64,000 nt of DNA, taken from the NCBI GenBank assembly GCA_013397075.1, contig VWZS01003656.1, forward strand, positions 312,872 through 376,871. The letters are read 5' to 3'. The stretch is from Rhabdornis inornatus (taxonomy: Eukaryota; Chordata; Aves; Passeriformes; Rhabdornithidae). Both the position numbers and the translations under genes were made by a program. Each line of letters opens with the position of its first letter. Position 1 is the stretch's first letter. Under the pieces are notes generated by a model. It did no database searches. It saw only the letters and a list, made by a program, of their open reading frames with translations, and was not told where the DNA came from. Below are positions 37,507 to 47,930 of the stretch, piece after piece.

Positions 37507-38768
37507 GTAAGGGCTCTGGGGCCAGGGCAGCCCTCCTGCCTGGGGGCTCAGTGATGGCATTTCCCTGCTGGACAGTGCTGACATCCATCACAGGGAGGGA
37601 TGGTCCTTCCCAAACACCACCAAGACTAACAGGGCAGGTGGAAACAGGCTGCTGTTTGTTCCCTGGGTCCTCACAGCATTTTCCCTGGCAAACTTTATGT
37701 ACTGGTTTGGTGCCTCATTTACTCAGTAAAGGCTCTAAGCCTCACCTGCCCTAAATGTGGATTTTATTTCTGCATCAGCCTTGATGATTCAGGAGTTGGG
37801 CAGGCAGAGTGGCACAACTAAAGTGGTGTTTTTTTCTGTTTTCTGCCTATCTGTTCCCTGGTGCCACAGGAAGATGGACCTGTGTCTTCCAGGAGTGCGT
37901 CTCCTCATGAGTAAAAGCCTCGAAATTTATTGCTGGACAAAAAAGTATGACTCTGTTGAGAAGAAGATTAAGCCACCTAATCTTTTCTTTCTACCCTAGA
38001 GTTTATGATTTGATGATAATTAACTCTCTGTCAGTAGAATAGAAGTCATTTCTAAACAAGTAGGATTCCCAGTTTTTGCAGAGGTATTGAGTCCATCAGC
38101 ACATTATTTAAACCCCAGACTTCCTCTCTTATTTCCCTTGAGGTTTTCTTTCCATTTTTAGAAAGCCAGAGGAGCAGGTGGAGGGGGAAAAAAGCATTCC
38201 CAAGAACTTCTCCAGTCAGACATTTGCTCATCCAAAATTGGAAGCAGATTGCCAAAGTGCCTGAGGCGTGCTGGGGGGGGTGGTGGTGGTGAAATCCATG
38301 CCATCTGCACCCTGGGGGTGAGGAAGCTGTGATTAAAGTCTTCTCTCATGAGATCAGGCTTTCTTGTGTGACAATTAGTGTACTGTATTCCTGTTGGCAG
38401 CCAAATGGCTCTTTCTGAAATATGTAGGGTCTCACTGGGTCCCCAGCCGCCCTCCTTCAGACAGGAACTGCCGGCGACAGGAGCAGCAGGGCTGGCTGAT
38501 GTCAGGGTTCACCCAGCAGATGCCTGCTGGGGAAAGCAGGGACTTTCTCGTCCAGCAGTGAAAGCAGTGACCAGGGGCAGCTGGTTCTCTGGGACCCCAC
38601 TGTATGTGCCCCAGACAGACCTGACCTGACCCAGCCAGGCCGGCTGGGGCTGCACTGGTCATGGCCAAGGGATGTGTTGTGGCTATTGGCACATTCATTG
38701 ACAATGTGGTGCTGTGATTCCTGCTCTCCTCATTTCCTTTTCTCTCTCTTGGAGAAGTCTGGCTCAGG

Positions 38769-38790
38769 TCATAGAATCATAGAATGGTTT
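38769..38790 (-). mobile_element. Severely truncated avian CR1 3' tip
   Basis: TCATAGAATCATAGAATGGT is the reverse complement of the avian CR1 3' terminus, which ends in ATTCTATG repeats preceded by ACC. Only about 22 bp are recognisable, so the copy was extremely 5'-truncated or has been largely deleted. It is inserted antisense to the gene. Confidence 0.75.
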
Positions 38791-39147
38791 CACTTTTGTT
38801 CAGATCTGCTGCTGCTGCCCAGACATGGCTGGATATGTCCCTGAAGCCAAGCTGTTTACTTAATCCATGTATTAATAGATGGTGCTGTTGTGAACAGAGA
38901 CCCTGCAGTGTTGGATTAGCCCAGTTTCCCCCAGCCCAGTGTTTCCTGTCTCCAGCAGCAGCCACAGTGGTTCTCAGCACTGAGTATCACAAACCTTTAG
39001 TGACTTTTCCAGAATATTATTCCAGTGGTCTCTGCGACATATGTTTCTTGTGCCTGATTTAGTGTCTCTTTATTTCATTTGCAGTTTACTGTCATTTGTA
39101 TTTAATTTGCCTTTATAGCCTTTTTCTGCTTTTCTACCCCTCTCCAG

Positions 39148-39267
39148 TGGATGTTTGGACTCTTAAGAGAATTGTATGGAACTGTAGAGCAAGAGCATAA
39201 CTTTGACAAGTTCAGTCCCGCTTCTATAGGAGTTCAAAGCTTATGTCCCATGTTACTCCTCAAATGG
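39148..39267 (+). other. Exon-like segment, in frame between two PX exons
   Basis: A strong acceptor (TTTTCTACCCCTCTCCAG) is followed by 120 bp that stay open for exactly 40 codons (WMFGLLRELYGT... to ...MLLLKW) up to a moderate donor, TGG|GTAGGC. The flanking exons end and begin in phase 0, so inclusion would insert 40 residues into the PX domain without a frameshift. The peptide matches no TKS5 isoform I know. A 40-codon open stretch is not rare by chance, so this stays a candidate. Confidence 0.2.
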
Positions 39268-39405
39268 GTAGGCTGAAAAATTTGAAAAAATTGGAGAATT
39301 GTGCTGGAATTATGTGGGTGAAGCTGGCAAAACAATAGACCTCTATCCACTGGAATCTGTGTGGCAGCAGAGGAGGGAGGCAGGTTCAAATGCAAAGTTC
39401 ATGGC

Positions 39406-39426
39406 TTTTTTTTTTTTTTTTTTTTT
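39406..39426 (+). repeat. Poly-T run (21 T)
   Basis: An uninterrupted T21. It could be the tail of an antisense retroposed sequence, but nothing recognisable follows and no flanking direct repeat is evident. Confidence 0.9.
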
Positions 39427-42408
39427 GCAAGATGAGAGTTCTCCATCCATTTTACCTGTTCTGGAAAGCTGAAGCACAAATGGGGGATGCAAATGTTTGA
39501 CCATTTGTTGTCTTGTTTTTGCAGACTGTCTGTGAGTGTGGAAATTTGCATGGCTGAGAAGCAGGTCTTACTCCTGCTGTGTGGATGTGTTTGTGGTTTC
39601 TGTGCCAGGAACAGGCAGAGGCTGTCTTAGAGTTTGTGGGGATACTTGCCAGTAAGGGGAGATCTACAGAAGATTCTGTATCAGGGGCATGATCCCTCTA
39701 CAGCTTCAACCTCTGTACCCCTCATGCCTGGGTTATTCCCAGTGCGTTGTAGCAGCTTAGAGAAATGCCATCACAGAGGTAACAAGGCCAGTGGTTTTGC
39801 TAAGACTGTAAGAAACTTTGAAGTTGCAAGAAAATGAGGAGAGTGGGATACACAGGAAGATTTCCAGGAGTTTTCTCATCTGTAAACATGAATAAACATG
39901 AAAGTGCATTCTTTCGATGTCCTTACTGGTAACCTGAGCGTGTTACCAAACTGACTGTGTTTTGCCAGTAAATGTGTGCTACCCACTGGAATTAGTCTCT
40001 CTGGATGATTTCCCTCTTAACTGTAGGCTTGGAATTAGTTTAGTGTGATTTAAGGTCTTCTGGGCTCATTGGGCCTGATTTTCTAAATTTGTTTAGGAAT
40101 TTTAGCCAACGTGAAAGAAAGAGCAACTTCATAGACCTCCCTTCCCAAGAGGCATTTTATTTATGAGGTTTTTGATCTCTCAAACACACCTCTGGTAGTG
40201 TTTGTCCAGTATGTACCATCCTGTCTTCAAGGAAGACCTTTCAGGTCAGTGGGTTCACAAAACCATCACTCTGTCCTTTCACAGCCCTCTGGGAAGACAC
40301 AGGCCAGAATGTGCTGACTTCCATATTTGTGTGCATTGATCCTAATTGAGGGAAGCATCTTTGTGCAGGGAAGACCTTAAGATGTAACATCCCACTGTCA
40401 TAAACACTAACCTGAATTTGTCACATGCCTTCATGCTGTCCCATAAAGCTGGATATGGCTTTAAGTAGAAGCTTAGGGCCTTTTCTGTAGTGAGGCTTGG
40501 GTACCCAAATGGACACACCTAAATAAAAATTAAATGAGCAAGTCACATCAGTGCCAGGAAGTACTGGTCATTCTTTTATTAATGTTCACTATTTGAGAGA
40601 CCATACTTCACAAACATAATTACCTCCCTTTTGGTCTCTCAGTCCTGCCTCTCTTTCAAGGTTTAATCTTTGAACATGTCAAGACAGGTACACAGACATT
40701 TCTCTCTCTACCCCTTCCCGAGCTGTGTCAGGGGGTAGACAAACACCCTCTGAAGATGCTGCTCTTTCTCTAGCAATAATACAAGTTGATAGACAAGTGT
40801 GATAGTCTCCCATTTAAGACACATAAAGTTCAGTGGGATGAATACCATTCTGTGCATATACACACACACGTGCTGTGCATCTTTACATACACACATCTCT
40901 GCAGCAGTTCTTTATAAACATATCTGCATAAATGCAACCCACGGCACTCATTATGGGTACCTGCAGGGTTTTATACCATGTATTCCATGAAGCCTTTGAG
41001 CGGTGATATAGTCCCATGGAGCAGTTTCCAGTTCATGTAACCTTAAGCAATGAACCCCTGCCTGCACTTGCTGCTCTGCTGGCTTTGATTGCTGTGTGTG
41101 GCACGCAGCAGCTTTCCACAGGTGGGCTGGTGCTCTGAGAGTAGCTGGCCATCCCCAGCACCGACTGCCTGCTCATACCCTGCCTAATGTTACAGCTTTT
41201 CAATAGCCTTTTGAGTCACCTGCTCTGCAAGATTGTCTGTAACCTGTAATACAGAGACAGAATCATTACAGGCTGGAATGACACATAAAAGCCTATCTCC
41301 TGAGGGGTGTGTGAGGGCTGAGCAGTGCACGTCCGCCTGTGCACGCCAGGCAAGGAAACGTGCTGTTACTGATAGTGCTCTTGCACTCACTCCTTGTGCA
41401 AGGCTGAGTTCTGCTTGCTGGCACTTTTTATCTCTCACCTTTCCTGTGCAAGTTCCTTGCTGTTCCTGGATGCTCGTTGTTTGTAGCTGCCTGCATTTAC
41501 CTCTGGTTTCCACATCCCCAGAAGAATGTCACTCTCCTGTCCTTTCTGTCCTTTGTGTTTCTCTTTGTCTTTACACTTCTTCCCTTGACCCTGCAGTCTT
41601 TCCTTCAGGCTGTTGCAGCTCTGCCCTGGAATTGTCTTGCTGGAAATGCCAGAAGCTTGCATTTTCCCCTTGCAGAGTGGCAGTGGTATTCCTCATTTCC
41701 TCAGTGCACCTTTTGTTTGCTCACCAGAATCGTGTTGGCCTTGACTTGTTCATGATGAATGCTGTATATATGCTGAAGAGACAGTTCTCTCACTAAACAT
41801 GTTGCTACTCTTCAAAATTTAATAGAAGGATCCTGATTGGTTTTGTACCCTTGGTTGCACTTTTTTTTTACCATTTCTTAGAGTTTCTTAGCACTTCTTT
41901 GGGCTTTGTTCCTTAAAAAAAAGAAAAAAATTGACTGGTTATACTTTACACCTGAGCTTCCCAAAAAACATGCAGTGGCAAGTTACTATTGGGTGGATTT
42001 TAGTCCATCTCTGTCCATAAGGCTGGAAATTGCAGCATGCTGGGAGGCTGGGAGATGATTCAGAAGCAGAAGAGCCAGCCCTGCCCCAGGGTGGGAAGGT
42101 GGATGGCAGGGTGTGGAAATGACTGGCTGATTTTTATCCACTCCCTGCAAAAGCCTGGAGTTAAAGAAGTGCTTTTCAGTTATCCCCCTTCAGCTCACAG
42201 GACCACAGTGCTTCTGGGGATTTCCAGGCAGCCAACCATTGATTCAGGGGCTTCAGATTTCCCAAAGCTTCCCTTGATTTAGAAACAAAAAATCTCCACA
42301 GCAACTTTGCATTCCTCCATCACTGAAAACCCACGCTGTGCTCCAGCTCAGTATTGACATCTGGAGCCTGGTTCTTGGGAAGGGTGGGCACCTGTGGGGA
42401 AGTGGTGA

Positions 42409-42500
42409 CTCTTCGAGAAGGCGTCTGATGTGCGAGACCCCCCGCACCGGGGTAGCTCGGGTATTTGTTTCTCTAGTAATGATACGTGTCGTTTGCAGTG
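42409..42500. promoter_or_regulatory. Small CpG pocket
   Basis: About ten CpG fall within some 90 bp (for example GAGAAGGCGTC, CCCCCCGCACCGGGG and CTCGGG) inside CpG-poor intron. It is too short for a classical CpG island. It could be a regulatory element or an unmethylated binding cluster, or a chance fluctuation. I tested it by eye for a tRNA A/B box and found none. Confidence 0.2.
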
Positions 42501-42597
42501 CTTGCTCTTGCCCCATTGACTGTGCAAGATTGAGCCCTTTGGGATTTCAAAACACACTGTAGATATTGAATATCTGAGCCTCCTAACCTTTCTGCAG

Positions 42598-42730
42598 ATT
42601 AGGTAAGTGTTATTGCTCAGCATTGTAAGGGAGTAACTGAAGATATATCCCAGCTGAATTTGATGTAAAGAGGTTAAGTAACCTGCCCTAACCAAAAAGG
42701 GTGTGAGTAGTAGAGCCAGCACTAATTATC
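42598..42730 (+). repeat. MIR/CORE-SINE-like relic
   Basis: The segment keeps the MIR landmarks in order: ATTAGGTAAGTGTTATTG, then AAAGAGGTTAAGTAACCTGC, then GAGTAGTAGAGCCAGCAC. In the consensus these correspond to 'gtaggtgttatta', 'agaggttaagtaacttgcc' and 'agtggcagagccagga'. It is the better preserved of the two MIR-like copies in the window. Confidence 0.6.
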
Positions 42731-44700
42731 AGCTCCATCCACTGTTGGTTAGACAGCATTGCTTTGCTGTCTCTTGCTTGGGGTGCAGATGAATAAATGT
42801 TGTTTATGTTCTTAGTATCCCGTGCTGGTGAAGCATTTCTCTTTCAACATGCTGTGATCATTACTATTCCTGGGCACTTCCTGACTTCCCAGTGTTATTC
42901 CTGGTTGGCCAGCTGGATGCATGTATTTATGTACAGTAGGAATAAAGGCAGAGCTCACACCTTTGTTACACTTTTAGATGAGTTTGAACAAACAGAGGTG
43001 GAGACCAGGGCATCCTTTGTTCCCATAAAAGGGCTTGAGTTTTTGAGCTGTTCTGTTTCATCCTGCCTTAGTGCAGCAGCCGGTGGTGCTTACCCTGGCA
43101 CTTGCACCCACCAAGCTGTTGCCCAGCTTCTGCATCTGATGCTGTTTCCTTTTTGCAAGGCATCTTTTTCAGCTCTGTAGTGCAATTCCACGTGACCAAA
43201 GGCCAGAGCCTCATTCTTCACAGGCCTAGTGATACAAATGGATTTTCCTAATATTCTTATAACATCCCTTCACAAAGAAATGGAGAGCTGTAGATGTGGA
43301 AGCATTTGGCTTTGAATTTCTGAACACCTCAAAACAAGACCCCATCATCTAGTACTGGAGACCTGCAGTTTCATAGCAGGATTTTTCCAACTCTTTTCCT
43401 TCACTTCCCCAAGTAAATGAGGTCTTGGAAACAAATCTGGCCACTTCTAAAGTCTGGTTAAAAACAGCTGTGATGGTATCCAACTTCCCTGTCCTGCCTT
43501 TGTGCTTTGGTTGGACCTTCTGGTGTGTCTGACCAAGATCAGTCAGATGTCTCATGGTTAATGTAAGCTGTTCACACTAATGCATCTTCATTTAGTTCTG
43601 GTGCAGTTTTTCATCCATCTTTCAAGATTGTTTGTCCTACTTTCAACTAGGAGAAGAGCCAGACAATCTCATTTTGTCAAACAGGTTTACAGCAACTCTA
43701 AGAAGCTTGGTCTATATTTAACCTGTGGCCTATTTTCATTATAACTTAGTGCAGGAGGAGGTGAAGTCCAGCTCCTTTTCCTCTCCTGCTTGTGATTTCT
43801 GGAGGCAATCTCAGAGTCATGTCACTGAGAGCTGCTGCCCTATCTCTGTGAGCTGGGGACAGCTCTTTGACTTCTTTTGGCACCATAAAGCTCTAGATTC
43901 TGAGCAGCAAATTCATAGCATGTTTCTCCCTTATGTGCTTGTCTTGTTTTAGGTCTTGCTTTCTAGTACACTTCAACATAATGTGGTTGATGCCCAGACT
44001 GTACTTAGCTATTGCTGGATGTGACGAGTGCTATGTCCCTCTGCCAAGGCAAGTGTACAGACATTGTTAGCCAGGATGTGCTGTGCAACCTTCTTCATGC
44101 AGAAAAAGCTTCTCTGTGTTTTGATTGGGTTTGATTTGGTTTTTTCAGACACTTAATCAAACTTCCTTTCCTGTTAATTTAGGAGCAAATTGTTGTTTTG
44201 TTTGGTTATGGGTTTTTTTTAGCGAACTCTGCTTTTTGTGTGGACAGTGCTTAATGGAAAGCTTTATGGAGCACATTAATCTGTTGTCTGAGTGAGTGTT
44301 GAATTTGTGTGCATTGACATAAGGTCCGTAAGCCCCAACCTCACAGCTTGAGGTGCTGTGCAAGCCTGTGTCACAGACTGTCCCAGCCACAGAGCACTTA
44401 TCTATGCAGTGTCATGGTTTTGCACTTATGGATCAAATTCTGCTTTTGGGCATATGGCAAAATAAATTACATTGGCTGGTTCTAAGAACTGTTGCTTGTC
44501 TGAATTCATTGCTTCCTACCTGACATTTCCAAGGCTTGTTGTTTCCTTTCTTCTCAGGTAAGTAGCCAGGCATGATGCTGTTCTTCAGTATTCCTTTCCC
44601 CCTGCCAGGACTGTTTTTCCTCCTTGTGCTTGGTAGTTTAGATATTTGAGGCCATGTTTCAAACTTGGCTTATGTCTAAGTGCTTCTCACTGTTTTGCAG

Positions 44701-44792
44701 GCGCTGGTTCGGCTTCCTCCCCATATTTCACAGTGTGATGAAGTCTTCAGATTCTTCGAGGCTCGCCCAGAAGACCTTAACCCTCCAAAAGA
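44701..44792 (+). CDS. SH3PXD2A: SH3PXD2A (TKS5) PX-domain exon, probably coding exon 5
   Basis: This 92-bp exon encodes ALVRLPPHISQCDEVFRF and then FEARPEDLNPPK, plus two bases (GA) of a split codon, most likely the glutamate that follows in the family. It is the C-terminal helical end of the PX domain. The pattern LP..IS.C..V..FF..RP.DL is shared with p47phox (LPTKISRCPHLLDFFKVRPDDL region). VRLPPH and VFRFFEARPED mark TKS5; TKS4 has IQLPPY and VLQFFETRPED as I recall. The leucine in PEDLNPP is valine in human TKS5 by memory. The acceptor is CTGTTTTGCAG and the donor AAAGA|GTAAGT, a close match to U1. The exon is phase 0 in and phase 2 out, about residues 103-133. The following exon is not in the window. 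Confidence 0.97.
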
Positions 44793-47764
44793 GTAAGTGT
44801 TGTGATGGTTTTCCAGTGCTGCTCAGGACATTTTGATTAGCTGGAAGGAAAAGGTCATTTATTTTTATTACTGCTGTAGACATGGGAACAGATTTTGTAG
44901 CTTTCGAGCACTACCTAGAAAATGCCCAGCAGTTACACACAACCATTTTGGGTGAGTGGAGGGCAGGGAAGTCAAGCAACCCTCAGACACAATTTTCAGC
45001 CATCCTCCACCCACCTTTGCATTGTTTCTTGCTCATGGTTCTAATGAGGGAACCTCCCCTGGTTTGTGGGTTTTACCTGATAGTTATCACCAGAGTCATT
45101 TAGTTCCCAAAAAGCATTGGCTCGGTAGCAGGGGGAAATCCTGCCAGTAAGCACTTGGCTCATAATTAGCAGCTGCTTCTTTAAATGTACTCCTGCCCAG
45201 AGATACTTAGTTATCGGTAGGGAGCAAGATTGTGGTCCAGATCCAAAACTGTCTCTGGAGAGTCTATTCTTTCTTAGCAGGAAGCCAAGAAAAGGAGGAG
45301 GGAAAGAGTTCCCATTAAACATGAGACAGAATTGTAGCCTTTACCTTGGAGCAGACAGGTTGATTCATGCTGATGCAGTTAGGGTTCATAGGACTAATTT
45401 ATCCAGGGAAAGTGTTGGCAGGAGGGTATTTACAAGCAACAGTGCTGCCTGGCCTGGTATTTCCTTTTCTCTTTCATCCCAAACAGGATATATTTTATTG
45501 TACTCTGCAATAAGATTTTGACTTGGTCCCATTGTGTTTTGTGCTGCTTTGCTGCATGATTTGAAACTTGATTGCAGGCTGTGTTACCATAATTTCCTTT
45601 CTCTCATGTTTGCACAGCCCACTGGATAAGGGGAAATGGATGCAAAACCTTTGGGCTTTGGGCACTTCAGCACATGCAAACCTGTAGTTATCAGAAAGAT
45701 TTGTGTTGGCTTCAGCTGTCTGCTCCCATTCTGGTGAAAAAGAGAGGAGGACCTTTGCAATTTGATTTCCCAGACTTTGTTTCTTGCACATGCGTGGGTT
45801 TGTACAAGGCGATGTATTAACGTGTACTAAAGAAAACACTGCTAGCATCACTGAGAGCAAAGTCTTTTTTGGTTTCATGAATGAAGGAAAGAGCAGTTTT
45901 AAATCAAAAGTCTGGATAAAGAGATGCTTCTTTATTTCCTATTTAGCCTTGTTTTAGAAAAATATTTGGCAAAAATAAATATAGTTGGTTGTTCATTGTT
46001 AAACATATTGCAAACTTAGGAAACATTGCAATGAAATAAGCCTGTCACACTCTTGAGACCTGCTGATTATCACCATTTCTATTTAGGGTCTGCAAGTAGG
46101 TTTGCAAAGGTTGCTTGATCCCACAACACCCCGTTTGTGATGCAAAGACACATCCCCGTATGCCAGGCAGAAACAGATACCCAAAAGAGGAGTTAGGTCC
46201 CAAGAGTTACGGAGTTATATATCCATCCTCACATGGAGGATGTCAAATGGATGTTATGAGTCTGCTTGAAACTCCTGTCTGCTTTCTGTACTGATGCAGA
46301 CCCTACAGCACCTCTGCAAGGCAGGGGACTGGGACCCAGGCCCACCCCAGACATACACTAACCATTATGGCTTGTGTCCTTTGTCCCTGCTCAAAGTTGT
46401 AGAGGGTCTGTTTGACAGCCTTGCAGGAATTTTCAAGTTATGGCTTCACTCCCCTCTGGAAAAGCAAAAAAGACTAAATGTTCTCAGCCCAATCCTTGCA
46501 TCCTATTCCAACCTAGTAATAAGTGTGATTTATTTCCCTGGAAAATGTAGAGCAATAACCTGATTAAATCTCACTTCACTAATGTCTGCAAGACATTAAT
46601 CTAGCTGGGTTTAAACAAATCCTACCTCTTCTTCTGTAAGCAAACAGATCTTAGGGAAGGTGTCTAAGGTTTCTGCTGGGAGTGCTTCACAAAAGATGTA
46701 TTGTTGAAACTGAAGATTAGTCTCTACAAAAAGATGATGTAAAAGCCAACGGAAACATCTTGGTGTTTTTCTTCTGTGAACTGAGGGGGAAGGGAGGAGA
46801 TCTGAGGCTCACTGGACCACTGTGTAGGGTCTGGGGGAAGGACACCTCCAGGGCAATTCTGAACCTCAGCAGGCACTGCAGGAAAGAGCATGATTCCAGA
46901 GAAATCCCAATTTATTCCTTTGTTTTGTTACTGTCAAGCCCCTCCAGAAACAGTGAGCCAGTGGTGCCCAGGCCCTGTGAATTCAGTCTTCCCTGGACCT
47001 CATGGTTCATCATTCCACTTACTGGAGGTAGGGCTGTAGCCTGGAGGCATCATCTAGACTATCCTAATCATTTTATCTATTTCTTCAGCTGCTTCTTTTA
47101 GCCCTCAGCAGAGAGGTGGTTTGTATGTTGTTCTGTCAGCATAGACATTACATTCAACTTCTGGGTTAAAGAACAATAAGCAAGTGACTCAGCCACCCAG
47201 GGGCAGTGAACAGAATTGCTTGTGCTGCCTTCATGTCTCCTCTCTGTGCACAACGAGATGATATTTAGTTTCATGTTGACCTGCTTTCTGCAGCAGCTTG
47301 GCCTCATAAGACAAAGCCTGACCTAGGGTTTAATTAACTAAACTAATTTTCAGGAGTGTAACCTTAATCCCGTGGGCATTTGGGTTGTTGGGCCCAGAGA
47401 GTCCATTGAGTTACTGCATGTCAGTGACTCAGCACGTGCTTCCAGACAGAAATACATGGAAGCTTAAACTTCGGGGGAGGACACACGAAAAAGTCTAGTT
47501 TACCTTGCAGCTGGGACATGCAGAGAGGTCTCCATGCCTTTATTTGCTGAGCCATGGCTTGCAATGGTGCACTAATCTATGTAGTGCTGCATTAATTCAG
47601 CTGCAAAGCTGAGCTCTTCACTTCTGTTCCTATTGTCCTGAAAGACACCAAAATTCCCCTGTAGTTCCTTAGGCACTTTTACAAACGTGTTACTGGCTTC
47701 TTCCCATCCTTACAACCCTTCATCTGCCCTACCCTTGCCTCCTCCCTGCTCCTTTGTGGGGTCC

Positions 47765-47930
47765 TGTCCGTGTTGTGCCGTGTTTGGCTCGCAGGCTGCT
47801 CCCTACAGAGTCATTTCCTAGTGCTGCCGTGCCCCGGCTGCCCGCAGTGCTGAGCACACACAATCCAGCTGCAATAAAAGCTGGGCTTCCCCAGTGCTGC
47901 AATAATCCGGCCAATTTGTTCCGTTGTATT
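47765..47930. promoter_or_regulatory. Weak CpG pocket with TATA-like AATAAAAG
   Basis: About eight CpG occur in some 165 bp (GTCCGTG, GTGCCGTG, GGCTCGC, TGCCGTGCCCCGG, CTGCCCGC, ATCCGGCC). An AATAAAAGC motif lies near 47873. The position, about 3 kb after the last PX exon, would suit an internal promoter for a PX-less isoform, but the sequence evidence is thin. Confidence 0.15.

Larger units (their letters stand above)
37507..44700 (+). other. SH3PXD2A: 7.2-kb SH3PXD2A intron between PX exons
   Basis: This intron is bounded by GTAAGG at the donor and CTCACTGTTTTGCAG at the acceptor. It contains an avian CR1 tip (38769-38790), a T21 run, an in-frame exon-like segment (39148-39267), a small CpG pocket (42409-42500) and a MIR-like relic (42598-42730). 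A G-rich run (G8 followed by TGG repeats, 38273-38291) is also present. The remainder shows nothing I can assign; the 187-codon frame at 41233-41796 has a competing overlapping frame and no domain. Confidence 0.9.

Noticed and set aside
41233..41796. 187-codon + strand open frame, the longest in the window
   Set aside because: The cysteine/serine/leucine-rich composition follows the local T/C bias, and a second + frame (41477-41755) and two antisense frames overlap it. No domain is visible.
42430..42500. tRNA-like look of the G+C-rich pocket
   Set aside because: No B-box of the GGTTCGANTCC type and no cloverleaf stems could be drawn.
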